Part shown: one piece after another, positions 22,936 to 33,040 of the stretch
How positions within the stretch are numbered: the first letter of the stretch is position 1
How the letters are laid out: each line of letters opens with the position of its first letter
Translations under genes and position numbers: made by a program
Assembly (NCBI GenBank): GCA_017416795.1
Contig: JAFQBD010000006.1
Location: forward strand, 22,634-86,633
Source of the DNA: Bacillota bacterium
Lineage (GTDB): Bacteria; Bacillota; Clostridia; Peptostreptococcales; Anaerovoracaceae
Direction of reading: 5' to 3'
DNA: 64,000 nt
Notes under the pieces: model-generated
Database searches by the model: none
The model's input: only the letters and a program-made list of their open reading frames with translations
What the model was told of the DNA's origin: nothing

Positions 22936-25188
22936 ATGAATCATAATTTAAAGAAAGTATTAGCAGTATTAGTTGTAATCATTATCGCCGTTGGCTGGTA
23001 TCTGACTATTTTTGGTGCAGGTCCGCTTGCGCCTATCAAAGACAGGATGAAACTTGGTCTTGATATCAAGGGCGGTGTTTATGTTGTTATGGAAGCGAAG
23101 ACCGATCTTGAGGGGGACGAGCTTCGTGATGCTATGGAGCAGACTCAGGCTGTCATCGAAGAGAGAGTAAACCAGATGGGTCTTGCTGAACCGGTAGTTA
23201 CTATCGAAGGCGAAAAGAGAATAAGAGTAGAACTTCCGGGAGCTGAAGATGCTCAGGAAGCTATCAATCAAATCGGTACTACAGCGCAGCTTCAGTTCGC
23301 ATTGGCTGACGGAACTATAGTACTAGACGGAAGCAATGTCAAAAACGCTGAGGCGGCTATGGATAATGAGTCAGCGGGTTATGCTGTAGATCTGCAGTTT
23401 GACGGAGATGGAGCTGATCTCTTCCATGAAGCTACAGCTACTGCTTACAGCGGTTCAGTCACATCAGCTATCGAAGGTGTGGATAACAGAGCTATAATGA
23501 TCATCCTCGACGGACAGATCATATCTGCACCTGTAGTAAACGAACCTATCAGCGGTGGCAGATGTACTATTTCAGGAAGCTTCACACAGGAAGAAGCGAC
23601 TAATCTGGCAGCACTGATCGAAGGCGGTGCACTTCCTCTGGAATTGGAAGAAATCAATTCATCAGTTCAGTCAGCGAAGATAGGGTATAACGCTCTTGAA
23701 ATGAGCGTATATGCAGGTATCATCGGTCTCGTACTCGTGATCCTGCTCATGGTAATTGCATACAGAGGTCTTGGTGTTATTGCTAGTGTAGCATTGTTAT
23801 TCTATGTACTTATCGTTATCAACATCATGGGATTCGCAGGAAGCGTTCTCACGCTTCCGGGAATAGCAGGCTTCATACTTTCAGTAGGTATGGCTGTAGA
23901 TGCTAACGTAGTTATATTCTCAAGGATCAGAGAAGAAATCACTGCGGGCAAGACAGTACGAGTAGCATCACAGCAAGGTTTCAAGCGAGCTATGAGTACA
24001 GTAATCGACTCTCAGGTAACTACTTTGATAGCCGCTGTCATCCTCTATGAGATCGGTACAAGTGCCGTTAAGGGATTCGCATGGACATTCATGATAGGTA
24101 TCGTTGTCAGCATCTTTACTGCCGTTGCAGTTACTCAGCTTTATGTGAACCTCTTTGCTAACAGCAGAAAACATGCTAAGAAATCTTTCTTTGGAATCAA
24201 GAAGGACGGCAAAGCTTCTTTCCAGTTTGAAAATGAAATCCACTTCATGAAGCATAGAAAAGTATTTTATATCATTTCTATTGCGATACTCGTTATAGGT
24301 CTGGCATTCGGTGTAGTAAGAGGTCTTAACTACGGTATCGATTTCACAGGCGGTACCATGATCCAGATGGATATGGGTGAAAAAGTTGATATTGCTGATG
24401 TTAAGAAGGCGTTGAAAGAATACAAACTCGACCCTGAAATCATTTACTCAGGTGCTGATAATGAACAGATAGTGATCAGAACGATCAAGGCACTCGATAG
24501 TAATGAGAGACATGAAATAGTCCATACTATAAACCATGAGTTCGGAACTACAGATGAAGATGTAGTTGCGGAAGAATTGTTCGGACCTTCAGTAGGTAAG
24601 GAACTCAGAAATAATGCGATATTGGCAATTATAATTGCATCAATATGTATGCTCGTATATATAAGATTCAGATTCTCACAGTGGAAGTTCGGCGGTGCAG
24701 CACTTCTGGGCGTACTTCATGACGTACTGATCGTTATATCATTCTATGCGATCTTCAATATCACTGTAAACAATCCGTTCATTGCAGGTATCCTGACTGT
24801 AGTCGGATATTCCATAAATGACACTATCGTAATATTTGACAGAATACGTGAAAACATCAAGTATATGAGAAAGGGAAATACTGAAGAGATGATCGATACA
24901 AGTATCACACAGACTCTTGGCAGATCATTGATGACATCAGTTACTACTCTGATCGTAATGGTTCCTCTTCTCATCATGGCAGGAGATGCTATAAGAGAAT
25001 TCGTACTGCCGCTGATGGTCGGTATCATTGCCGGAGCATATTCATCTATCTGTGTATGTTCTCCTCTGTACTTTGAATTCAGCAAGCACAGCAATCTGTC
25101 AAAGTATGAAAAGCAGCAGAGGAAACATAAGAAAAAGAATCCTTATCAGGGTATAAAAAAAGAAAAGAAAGACAAAGACAATAAATAG
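22936..25188 (+). CDS. secDF: Fused protein translocase subunit SecDF
   Basis: A 750-residue fusion of SecD and SecF, twelve-span proton-driven RND-like proteins that pull secreted proteins outward after SecA-driven translocation. The SecD part starts with one TM (about 7-27), then LGLDIKGGVYVVM, the external P1 domain with VNEPISGGRCTISG, and SVGMAVDANVVIFSRIREE. The SecF part begins near residue 440 (HRKVFYIISIAILVIG) and holds GLNYGIDFTGGTM and GYSINDTIVIFDRIREN, whose Asp residues form the proton path. A Lys-rich cytoplasmic tail ends the protein. SD TGGAGGG precedes the ATG. The fusion is common in Firmicutes. Confidence 0.96.
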   Translation: MNHNLKKVLAVLVVIIIAVGWYLTIFGAGPLAPIKDRMKLGLDIKGGVYVVMEAKTDLEGDELRDAMEQTQAVIEERVNQMGLAEPVVTIEGEKRIRVELPGAEDAQEAINQIGTTAQLQFALADGTIVLDGSNVKNAEAAMDNESAGYAVDLQFDGDGADLFHEATATAYSGSVTSAIEGVDNRAIMIILDGQIISAPVVNEPISGGRCTISGSFTQEEATNLAALIEGGALPLELEEINSSVQSAKIGYNALEMSVYAGIIGLVLVILLMVIAYRGLGVIASVALLFYVLIVINIMGFAGSVLTLPGIAGFILSVGMAVDANVVIFSRIREEITAGKTVRVASQQGFKRAMSTVIDSQVTTLIAAVILYEIGTSAVKGFAWTFMIGIVVSIFTAVAVTQLYVNLFANSRKHAKKSFFGIKKDGKASFQFENEIHFMKHRKVFYIISIAILVIGLAFGVVRGLNYGIDFTGGTMIQMDMGEKVDIADVKKALKEYKLDPEIIYSGADNEQIVIRTIKALDSNERHEIVHTINHEFGTTDEDVVAEELFGPSVGKELRNNAILAIIIASICMLVYIRFRFSQWKFGGAALLGVLHDVLIVISFYAIFNITVNNPFIAGILTVVGYSINDTIVIFDRIRENIKYMRKGNTEEMIDTSITQTLGRSLMTSVTTLIVMVPLLIMAGDAIREFVLPLMVGIIAGAYSSICVCSPLYFEFSKHSNLSKYEKQQRKHKKKNPYQGIKKEKKDKDNK

Positions 25189-25228
25189 TAAATCAAACCA
25201 ACTTTAGACGAAGGACGAACTATACGTT

Positions 25229-27433
25229 ATGAAGAAAAAAAGTGAGTTTTTAAATTCAATACTGGAAATCAATCCTAATTATGATATAGAGCTCATAGGC
25301 AAGGCATATGATATTGCCGCTGAAATGCACAGGAATCAGCTCAGAAAATCAGGGGAGCCGTATTTGATACATCCCCTGAATGTAGCTGAAATACTGGCTG
25401 ATCTTGGCATGGATGAAGAAACTATCGTAGCCGGTATACTTCATGACGTGGTTGAAGATACCCCGTATACCAACGAGGAATTAAGAAACGATTTCGGTGC
25501 GGAAGTAGAACTTCTTGTAGACGGTGTTACAAAACTGGGCTCCCTTAAATTCGAGAGTAAAGAAGAACGTCAGGCAGAAAACCTGAGAAAAATGTTTCTT
25601 GCAATGTCAAAGGACATAAGAGTACTGATAATCAAATTATCAGACAGACTTCACAATTTGAGGACTATAAACTATATGTCTCATGACAAGATCATAGAAA
25701 AGTGCAGAGAAACACTTGATATCTATGCTCCATTGGCAGCAAGACTTGGTATCTATGCAATGAAGATGGAACTGGAAGACATCGCACTGAAGTTTCTGGA
25801 GCCTGAAGCTTACTATGATCTTGCCGAGCAAGTAAGCGAAAGAAAAGGACAGAGAGAGGATGCTATAAACCATGTAGTTGAGCAGATAGAAGGCACCCTC
25901 AAAGAGATAGATATCAAACATGAGATCTACGGCAGATCGAAACATTTTTACAGCATCTATAAGAAGATGAAGTATCAGCATAAGAATATCGATGAAATAT
26001 TCGATCTTATGGCTGTCAGGATCATCGTTGAATCTGTAAGAGACTGTTACGCAGTTTTAGGCCTCGTTCATACTTTGTGGAAGCCTATACCGGGCAGATT
26101 CAAGGATTATATAGCTATGCCGAAGCCCAACATGTATCAGTCGCTTCATACGACAGTAATAGGTGACAGCGGTAAGCCGTTTGAGATCCAGATCAGAACG
26201 TATGAAATGCACAGGATCGCAGAATATGGTATCGCTGCGCATTGGAAATACAAGGAAGGCATTACTGCAGATAAAGAAGAAGTGAAGCTTTCCTGGCTCA
26301 GACAAGCACTTGAATGGCAAAAAGATGTTAAAGATCCTAAGGAATTCATGGAATCTCTCAAGATGGATCTTTTCTCAAGCCAGGTATTCGTATTTACGCC
26401 TCAGGGAGATGTTATCGAACTTCCTGCAGGAGCAACACCGCTGGATTTCGCATTCAAGATCCACTCTGATGTAGGATGCAAGTGCGTAGGCGCTAAGGTC
26501 AACGGCAAGATGGTCACTATAGACCATACCCTTGAAAACGGTAACATCATCGAGATCGTTACTTCGCCTAATGCAGCAGGTCCAAGCATCGACTGGCTGA
26601 AGATCGCCAAGAGCAGTTCTGCCAGAAATAAGATAAGACAGTGGCTCAAGAAAGAAAACAAGACTGATACTATCGACAAGGGTAAGGATCAGATCGACAG
26701 ATATATCCGTAAAAAAGGATACGACCCTCGAGTTTTACTGAAAAATAATTATGTTAACAAAGCGGTCAAGGAGATGGGCTTCAAGAATAGTGATGAGCTT
26801 TACAACCAGCTCAGCTACGGAGGTACCATCCAGACCAAGCTTGTAAATCTGCTTCTCAGCTATGATGCCGATGCGAAGGCAGCGGTGGAAGCAGAAAAAG
26901 AAAGAAGTCTTCTTGATAATCTCAATGAAATAAGCGAGAAGGCACAAAAGAGAAATCAACAGAAGAAAAAACAGGAAGATAATTCGGGTGTTATAGTTGA
27001 AGGTCTCGACAATCTGATGATAAGGATGTCAGGATGCTGTAATCCTGTACCTGGAGATGAGATCATAGGGTTCATCACTAAAGGACGAGGCATATCAGTA
27101 CATCGTAAAGATTGCGACAACCTTAAGAATCTTCCTGAAAAAGATAAGGGCAGATGTATAGCGGTATCTTGGGATCCTGAATTGTTGGACAAGTCATTCA
27201 ATGCTGAGATCACATTGACGGCAAAGGATCAGAAGGGCCTGTTTTCTAACATATCAAAAGTATGTGAAGACATGGATGTGAACATCCTCGGCCTCAATGC
27301 CAGAGCTGATAAGAATGAAAATGTCAATATTACTCTGACACTTTCCATAAAGGACAGATCTCAGATCGAAAAGATGTGCAGATCATTCAAGAGTATACCG
27401 GGGATCCTGGAGGCATACAGAAGCAGAGCTTAA
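25229..27433 (+). CDS. Bifunctional (p)ppGpp synthetase/hydrolase
   Basis: A 734-residue Rel/SpoT-type enzyme that makes and degrades the alarmone (p)ppGpp. In order: an HD hydrolase domain with intact HDVVEDT near residues 73-79, the synthetase domain (YSIYKKMK, FDLMAVRII, then GRFKDYIAMPKPNMYQSLHT), a TGS domain (VFVFTPQGDVIELPAGAT at about 390), a Cys-rich helical zone (GCCNPVPGDEI) and a C-terminal ACT domain. The RFKD motif, rather than EXDD, is typical of bifunctional Rel proteins. It heads a run with dtd, the usual Firmicutes neighbour. SD is GAAGGA. Usually called relA, rel or spoT. Confidence 0.95.
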   Translation: MKKKSEFLNSILEINPNYDIELIGKAYDIAAEMHRNQLRKSGEPYLIHPLNVAEILADLGMDEETIVAGILHDVVEDTPYTNEELRNDFGAEVELLVDGVTKLGSLKFESKEERQAENLRKMFLAMSKDIRVLIIKLSDRLHNLRTINYMSHDKIIEKCRETLDIYAPLAARLGIYAMKMELEDIALKFLEPEAYYDLAEQVSERKGQREDAINHVVEQIEGTLKEIDIKHEIYGRSKHFYSIYKKMKYQHKNIDEIFDLMAVRIIVESVRDCYAVLGLVHTLWKPIPGRFKDYIAMPKPNMYQSLHTTVIGDSGKPFEIQIRTYEMHRIAEYGIAAHWKYKEGITADKEEVKLSWLRQALEWQKDVKDPKEFMESLKMDLFSSQVFVFTPQGDVIELPAGATPLDFAFKIHSDVGCKCVGAKVNGKMVTIDHTLENGNIIEIVTSPNAAGPSIDWLKIAKSSSARNKIRQWLKKENKTDTIDKGKDQIDRYIRKKGYDPRVLLKNNYVNKAVKEMGFKNSDELYNQLSYGGTIQTKLVNLLLSYDADAKAAVEAEKERSLLDNLNEISEKAQKRNQQKKKQEDNSGVIVEGLDNLMIRMSGCCNPVPGDEIIGFITKGRGISVHRKDCDNLKNLPEKDKGRCIAVSWDPELLDKSFNAEITLTAKDQKGLFSNISKVCEDMDVNILGLNARADKNENVNITLTLSIKDRSQIEKMCRSFKSIPGILEAYRSRA

Positions 27434-27466
27434 GAACAAAGAATACCACATAAAAGAGGCAGCTAT

Positions 27467-27916
27467 ATGAGAGCAGTAGTACAGAGAGTTAAGAAAAGCA
27501 GCGTAACAGTATATGATAAGATCACCGGTAAGATAGGACAAGGCCTTATGGTCTTGATAGGTGTAGAAGACGGTGACAGCGAAAAAGATGCCGATTATAT
27601 CGCCGATAAAGTTTGCAGTCTCAGGATATTCGAAGACGAGCAGGGAAAGATGAATCTGAGCGTAGAGGATATAGGCGGTGAAGTACTGGCAGTATCTCAA
27701 TTCACACTGCTTGCAGATGCCAGAAAAGGCAGAAGACCAAGCTTTACTAAAGCCGCTGCACCTGATGAAGCTAATGCTCTTTACAGAAAAGTTATCGATA
27801 AGATCGAATCAAGAAACATCAATGTCGAAGAAGGTGTGTTCCAGGCTGAAATGATGGTGGAAATACACAATGACGGTCCTGTTACAATATTACTCGACAG
27901 CAACAAGATGTTTTGA
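27467..27916 (+). CDS. dtd: D-aminoacyl-tRNA deacylase
   Basis: A 149-residue Dtd that hydrolyses D-amino acids (and Gly from tRNA-Ala) wrongly attached to tRNA. Both signature motifs of the dimeric active site are present: SQFTLLAD near residues 78-85 and [10 protein letters not shown] near 136-145. It is full length, lies 33 bases after rel, and is followed 27 bases later by the MBL hydrolase. SD AAAGAGG is set 11 bases before the ATG. Confidence 0.97.
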   Translation: MRAVVQRVKKSSVTVYDKITGKIGQGLMVLIGVEDGDSEKDADYIADKVCSLRIFEDEQGKMNLSVEDIGGEVLAVSQFTLLADARKGRRPSFTKAAAPDEANALYRKVIDKIESRNINVEEGVFQAEMMVEIHNDGPVTILLDSNKMF

Positions 27917-27943
27917 TTATAAATTCATTAAGGAGAATGACTT

Positions 27944-28567
27944 ATGAAAATCACTAATCTCCCAAGCGGAGCGCTGCAGGTAAATACTTATCTGGCAGTA
28001 GACGAAGAAACTAATAAGGGGTTTATCGTCGATCCCGGCGGATATAATCCTGTGCTTACTAAGAAAGTCAAGGAAGAAAATATAGATATCGAGTATATCA
28101 TCCTCACACACGGACATTCAGATCATATCTGCGGTGCCAATGAACATAAGGCTGATTTCGAAGGATGCAAGATCGTCGCTTGTGCCGAAGAAGAAGAAAT
28201 GCTCCATGACATCAGATGGAATTGCAGTGCAGATTTCGGCATGCCGTATACTGTAGATGCTGATATATATGTTAACGACGGTGATGAGCTGCAGGTAGGA
28301 TCTGTTGAGTTGAAATTCTTCCATACACCGGGACATACACCGGGCGGTATGTGCATATATGCAGAGAAAGAACATGTGCTGTTCAGCGGCGACACTCTTT
28401 TCAGACAGTCTATCGGAAGAACTGATTTCAAGGGTGGATCCTTCACTCAGATCAAGGACTCTATACACAGCAAGCTGTTTGTACTGCCTGATGAAACTTA
28501 TGTGCTGCCGGGTCACATGGGTCCTACAGAAATAAGTTTTGAAAAGAGGAATAATCCATTTGTATAA
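27944..28567 (+). CDS. MBL-fold metallo-hydrolase (glyoxalase II-like)
   Basis: A 207-residue hydrolase with the beta-lactamase-fold zinc motif THGHSDH near residues 54-60, the Asp-bearing FSGDTLF near 147-153 and the last His in LPGHMGPT. It resembles the short glyoxalase II-like proteins (YcbL type), which lack the C-terminal glutathione domain. They hydrolyse thioesters, but the physiological substrate is uncertain. SD AAGGAGAA lies 9 bases before the ATG. It overlaps hemZ by 8 bases, the usual gene order rel-dtd-MBL-hemZ-hisS in Clostridia. Confidence 0.9.
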   Translation: MKITNLPSGALQVNTYLAVDEETNKGFIVDPGGYNPVLTKKVKEENIDIEYIILTHGHSDHICGANEHKADFEGCKIVACAEEEEMLHDIRWNCSADFGMPYTVDADIYVNDGDELQVGSVELKFFHTPGHTPGGMCIYAEKEHVLFSGDTLFRQSIGRTDFKGGSFTQIKDSIHSKLFVLPDETYVLPGHMGPTEISFEKRNNPFV

Positions 28568-29948
28568 ATTCATCATCGAAGGTATAGAAAATACAAATCA
28601 ATATGAAGAGCTGATAAAAGTTTTTCTTACTCAGGAAGAATACGTGCTGATCAGCAGAGATGATATGCAAAACGCAGAGCTTCAGAACGAAGAGCAAAAC
28701 GCCCAGCCTCATTTTTTTGAGGAGTTTTGCTTCGAAGGAGATAAGGACAAGCTGAAGAGAGAAATCTATCGATTTCTTGAAAAGGAAACCGGCAAATCTC
28801 CCAAGTGGGGTATCCTCACCGGGATAAGACCGGTCAAGCTGGCAGGAGAAATGACTGATCAGCTTGGTGGAGACGAAGCTTTAAAGAAGCTTGATGATGA
28901 GTATTTGCTTCATCCCGAAAAGAGCAGACTGATAACAAATATCCTCGATTATCAGAGAAAATTGCTGGGAAAACCTGAGAAAGATAGTTTGAGCATTTAT
29001 CTCGGCATTCCGTTTTGCCCTACAAGATGTCTTTACTGCTCATTCACTTCAAATCAAGTGAAAAAGCCTGAGATAGATCGCTACCTGGAAGCTTTACATA
29101 AGGAGATAGAGTATTGCGGAGCGAAGATGGCACAGAGAAATGATGCGCCTGAATCCCTTTACATAGGAGGAGGTACGCCTACTACTCTTAATGAAGTTCA
29201 GCTGGAAGGATTACTTAAAAAGATCAGTGAGTGTTTTGACCTCAGCAGGCTTAAGGAATTCACTGTTGAAGCCGGAAGACCTGACACTATCACACCTGAA
29301 AAGCTCGAAGTCATGAAGCGTTACGGTGTGGACAGGATAAGCATCAATCCTCAGTCCATGAAACAGCATACATTGGAGCTTATAGGCAGAGCACATACTG
29401 TAGACCAGACGCTTGAGGCATTCAAGATGGCAAGGGATGCAGGGTTTGACTGTATCAACGCAGATCTTATCGCAGGTCTGCCTGAGGAAGGTCTTGATGA
29501 TTTCAAAAGCAGCGTAGATACTATGATAGATTTAGGGGCAGAGAACATCACTGTCCATACGCTGGCTGTGAAGAGGGCCTCAAGACTTAAGGAACTTGAT
29601 GCAGAATTCAATTACCGCAGAGAAGACTTGAGAGAAGAGATGCTGACATATGCTCACGAAGCTCTCGGCAAGGCAGGATATGAACCGTATTATCTTTACA
29701 GGCAGAAGCATACGTCCGGCAATACAGAAAATATCGGTTTCTGTAAGAGAGACCTCATATCGGCCTACAATGTAAGGATAATGGAAGAAGCCCAGTCAAT
29801 ACTTGCTCTCGGAGCGGGAGGCATCAGCAAGGTTTATTATCCTGATGAAAACAGACTTGAAAGAGTCGCAAACGTATCGAATTACGAAATATATATAGAC
29901 AGGATCGATGAAATGATCCTAAGAAAAGAAAATAATTTTTGGAGGTAA
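28560..29948 (+). CDS. hemZ: HemZ-type coproporphyrinogen dehydrogenase-like radical SAM protein
   Basis: A 462-residue radical SAM enzyme related to oxygen-independent coproporphyrinogen III oxidase. The cluster motif CPTRCLYCSF (CxxxCxxC) is near residue 150, preceded by the YLGIPFC strand. Then come ESLYIGGGTPTTL and EAGRPDTIT, the SAM-binding elements. The N-terminal 140 residues are HemZ-specific. Its role in haem synthesis is assumed from family; no other haem genes are here. The start is TTG at 28560, chosen because AGAGGA lies 9 bases upstream; an in-frame TTG at 28539 lacks an SD. The stop overlaps the SD zone of hisS. Confidence 0.88.
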   Translation: MYKFIIEGIENTNQYEELIKVFLTQEEYVLISRDDMQNAELQNEEQNAQPHFFEEFCFEGDKDKLKREIYRFLEKETGKSPKWGILTGIRPVKLAGEMTDQLGGDEALKKLDDEYLLHPEKSRLITNILDYQRKLLGKPEKDSLSIYLGIPFCPTRCLYCSFTSNQVKKPEIDRYLEALHKEIEYCGAKMAQRNDAPESLYIGGGTPTTLNEVQLEGLLKKISECFDLSRLKEFTVEAGRPDTITPEKLEVMKRYGVDRISINPQSMKQHTLELIGRAHTVDQTLEAFKMARDAGFDCINADLIAGLPEEGLDDFKSSVDTMIDLGAENITVHTLAVKRASRLKELDAEFNYRREDLREEMLTYAHEALGKAGYEPYYLYRQKHTSGNTENIGFCKRDLISAYNVRIMEEAQSILALGAGGISKVYYPDENRLERVANVSNYEIYIDRIDEMILRKENNFWR

Positions 29949-29950
29949 AT

Positions 29951-31204
29951 ATGTTAACTAACGCACCTAAAGGAACAAAAGACATGCTGCCTGAACAGGC
30001 GTACAAATGGCACTACGTAGAAAAGGCTTTCGCAGATATCTGCAGAAGATACGGTTTTGAAGAAATCAGAACACCGGTTTTCGAGCATACTGAACTTTTC
30101 CAGAGAGGAGTTGGTGACACTACTGACATCGTTCAGAAGGAAATGTATACTTTCAAAGATTTCGCAGGCAGAAGCATCACTCTAAAGCCTGAAGGAACTT
30201 CACCTGTAGTAAGAGCATTCGCTGAACATAAGCTGTTCGCAGGAGTACAGCCAAATAAGTTCTATTACAATATCCCTTGCTTCAGATATGAGAAGCCTCA
30301 GTCAGGAAGACTCAGAGAATTCCACCAGTTCGGTATCGAAACATTCGGAACTATGGATATGATGGCTGACGCTGAAGTTATCGCACACGGTTATGACTTC
30401 CTCAACGAAATGGGGATCACTGACATCGAGCTGAGAATCAATTCAGTAGGATGTCCTAAGTGCAGACAGAAGCACAGAGAAGCGCTGAGAGAATTCCTCA
30501 AGCCTAAATATGATGAGCTTTGCGACACTTGTAAGGATAGATATGAAAGAAACCCACTCAGGATCATCGACTGCAAGTCACCTATCTGTCAGGAACTGGT
30601 TGCAGGCGCTCCTATGATGATAGATTATCTCTGTGATGAATGCAGCGAAGCATTCGACCAGCTGCAGGCTAATCTTGATGCTATGGGTATCGAGTATGTT
30701 GTGGATCCGGGAATCGTAAGAGGACTGGACTACTATACAAAGACTGCTTTTGAATTCGTAACTACTAAGATAGGTGCACAGGGAACTGTATGCGGCGGCG
30801 GAAGATACGATGGTCTCGTAGAAGAGATCGGCGGACCTTCAACACCGGGCGTTGGATATGGACTGGGTAAGGAAAGACTGCTGCTTACTATGGAAGCTTG
30901 CGGCGTAGAAATACCTGAGCCTGAAAAGACTGAAGTATTCATCGCAGTAATGGGTGAAGAAGCAAAGATGGCAGGTCTTAAGCTGATGGGAGAACTGAGA
31001 AGAGAAGGCGTTGCTGTACAGATGGATATCATGGGCAGAAACGTAAAGAATCAGTTCAAGTTTGCTAACAGGATCGGCGCTAAGAAAACAGTTGTTATCG
31101 GTGCTGATGAGCTTGCTAACAACAGCTTTGCTATCAAGGACATGGCAACTTCAGAACAGATAAACGTTCCTATGGAAGAAATCGTTGAAGTTCTGACAAA
31201 ATAG
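29951..31204 (+). CDS. hisS: Histidyl-tRNA synthetase
   Basis: A 417-residue class II synthetase charging tRNA-His. Motif 1 to 3 elements are evident: APKGTKDMLP at the start, KPEGTSPVVRAF and FRYEKPQSGRLREFHQFGIE in the first half, and the His-specific RGLDYYTKTAFE near residue 255, followed by GGGRYDGLVEEIGG. A C-terminal anticodon domain follows. I chose the ATG at 29951 because GGAGG sits 5 bases upstream; the in-frame TTG at 29939 would bury that SD. aspS follows after 27 bases, the usual hisS-aspS pair. Confidence 0.97.
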   Translation: MLTNAPKGTKDMLPEQAYKWHYVEKAFADICRRYGFEEIRTPVFEHTELFQRGVGDTTDIVQKEMYTFKDFAGRSITLKPEGTSPVVRAFAEHKLFAGVQPNKFYYNIPCFRYEKPQSGRLREFHQFGIETFGTMDMMADAEVIAHGYDFLNEMGITDIELRINSVGCPKCRQKHREALREFLKPKYDELCDTCKDRYERNPLRIIDCKSPICQELVAGAPMMIDYLCDECSEAFDQLQANLDAMGIEYVVDPGIVRGLDYYTKTAFEFVTTKIGAQGTVCGGGRYDGLVEEIGGPSTPGVGYGLGKERLLLTMEACGVEIPEPEKTEVFIAVMGEEAKMAGLKLMGELRREGVAVQMDIMGRNVKNQFKFANRIGAKKTVVIGADELANNSFAIKDMATSEQINVPMEEIVEVLTK

Positions 31205-31231
31205 ATTAAATAACAGATTTAGGAGATACAA

Positions 31232-33001
31232 ATGAGCGTTTATAAGAGAACCCACATGTGCGGGGAACTGAGAAAAGAGAACATCGGTGAAAGCGTTGTA
31301 TTGAACGGCTGGATCCAGAAGAGAAGAAACTTAGGCGGTCTGATTTTCTGTGATGTCAGAGATAAGACAGGTATCACTCAGGTGGTATTCAATGACCAGA
31401 TTCCTCAGGAATTGTTCAACAGAGCTGACAGACTGAGAAGCGAGTATGTGGTAGGTATCAAGGGTAAGGTAATGGAAAGAGAATCCAAGAATGCCGACCT
31501 GCTTACAGGAGATATCGAAGTGTTTGCAGATGATCTTATTATCTATTCAGAAGCAGATACTCCTCCTATCTATATCAAGGATGACGATAATGTAGATGAT
31601 AACTTGAGACTGAAATACAGATACCTGGATCTGAGAAAGAAAAAGATGCAAGACAATCTGACTTTCAGACATAACCTGGCTAAACTGACACGTGACTATT
31701 TTGCAGAAAACGGATTTACGGAAGTGGAAACACCGGTACTTATCAAGTCAACTCCTGAAGGTGCCAGAGACTATCTTGTACCTAGTAGAGTCAACCAGGG
31801 CAGATTTTACGCTCTTCCGCAGTCACCACAGATGTTCAAACAGCTTCTGATGGTAGGCGGAACTGACAGATATGTACAGATCGTAAAGTGCTTCAGAGAC
31901 GAAGACCTGAGAGCTGACAGACAGCCTGAATTCACTCAGATCGACTTGGAAATGTCATTTGTGGACGTTGATGACGTGATCGAGATCCAGGAAGGCTATC
32001 TTAAGAGAGTGTTCAAGGAAATGAAGGGTATCGATATCGAAACTCCATTCCCTAGGATCCCTTATGATGAAGCTATGAACAGATATGGTTCAGATAAGCC
32101 GGATACAAGAGTAGGATTCGAACTGAATGATATCACAGATATGGTGGCTGGCTGCGGATTCAAGGTGTTTACTGATGCCATCGTTGCAGGCGGCAGCGTT
32201 CGCGGTATCTGTATCACAGGAGCTGCAGAAAGCTATACTCGTAAGAAGATCGACAAACTGACAGAACAGGTAAAGAGCTACGGCGCTAAAGGCATGGTAT
32301 GGATGAAGGTGGCTGAAAACGAAGTTACTTCATCTGTAAACAAGTTCTTCTCACCTGAAGAGCTTAAGGCTATTGCCGACAGAATGGAAGCTAAGGCCGG
32401 AGACCTTATCCTGATCATTTCAGATAGAAATAAAGTCGTTTATGACAGCTTGGGATTCCTGAGAAGACATATCGCTGATGAGCTTGGTCTTCTTGATGAT
32501 GAACAGTATAACCTGTTATGGGTAACTGATTTCCCTCTGTTCGAACACGATGAAGAGACAGATACTTATCATGCTATGCACCATCCGTTCACATCACCTA
32601 GAGAAGAAGATGCAGACCTGCTGAAGACTGATCCTACTAAGGCTAAGGCTAAGGCATATGACATCGTTCTCAATGGTGTGGAACTCGGCGGCGGCAGCAT
32701 CAGAATACATGACAGACATATGCAGGAAGATATGTTCAGAGCACTTGATATGAGTCAGGAAGACATAGATGAAAAATTCGGATTCCTGGTTGAAGCATTC
32801 AAGTACGGAACTCCTCCTCATGGCGGTCTGGCATATGGTCTTGACAGACTTGTGATGCTTCTCACAGGTGAAAAATCAATCAGAGAAGTTATCGCATTCC
32901 CTAAGAACCAGAATGCTCAGTGTATGGTAAGTGAAGCTCCGGGAGTTGTAGAAGAGGAACAGCTTGATGAACTTGGTATCAAGATCAAGGAGCAGGAATA
33001 A
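31232..33001 (+). CDS. aspS: Aspartyl-tRNA synthetase
   Basis: A 589-residue bacterial-type AspRS: an N-terminal OB-fold that binds the anticodon (VVLNGWIQKRRNLGGLIFCDVRDK), the class II catalytic core with FRDEDLRADRQPEFTQID, a GAD insertion domain in the middle (about 285-420), and motif 3 GLAYGLDRLVML near the end. Length matches the bacterial form. Whether it is discriminating or also charges tRNA-Asn cannot be told by eye. SD AGGAGA lies before the ATG. Confidence 0.97.
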   Translation: MSVYKRTHMCGELRKENIGESVVLNGWIQKRRNLGGLIFCDVRDKTGITQVVFNDQIPQELFNRADRLRSEYVVGIKGKVMERESKNADLLTGDIEVFADDLIIYSEADTPPIYIKDDDNVDDNLRLKYRYLDLRKKKMQDNLTFRHNLAKLTRDYFAENGFTEVETPVLIKSTPEGARDYLVPSRVNQGRFYALPQSPQMFKQLLMVGGTDRYVQIVKCFRDEDLRADRQPEFTQIDLEMSFVDVDDVIEIQEGYLKRVFKEMKGIDIETPFPRIPYDEAMNRYGSDKPDTRVGFELNDITDMVAGCGFKVFTDAIVAGGSVRGICITGAAESYTRKKIDKLTEQVKSYGAKGMVWMKVAENEVTSSVNKFFSPEELKAIADRMEAKAGDLILIISDRNKVVYDSLGFLRRHIADELGLLDDEQYNLLWVTDFPLFEHDEETDTYHAMHHPFTSPREEDADLLKTDPTKAKAKAYDIVLNGVELGGGSIRIHDRHMQEDMFRALDMSQEDIDEKFGFLVEAFKYGTPPHGGLAYGLDRLVMLLTGEKSIREVIAFPKNQNAQCMVSEAPGVVEEEQLDELGIKIKEQE

Positions 33002-33040
33002 AAGCAATATATAAACAAAAGAAAAGGAAAATGATATCTA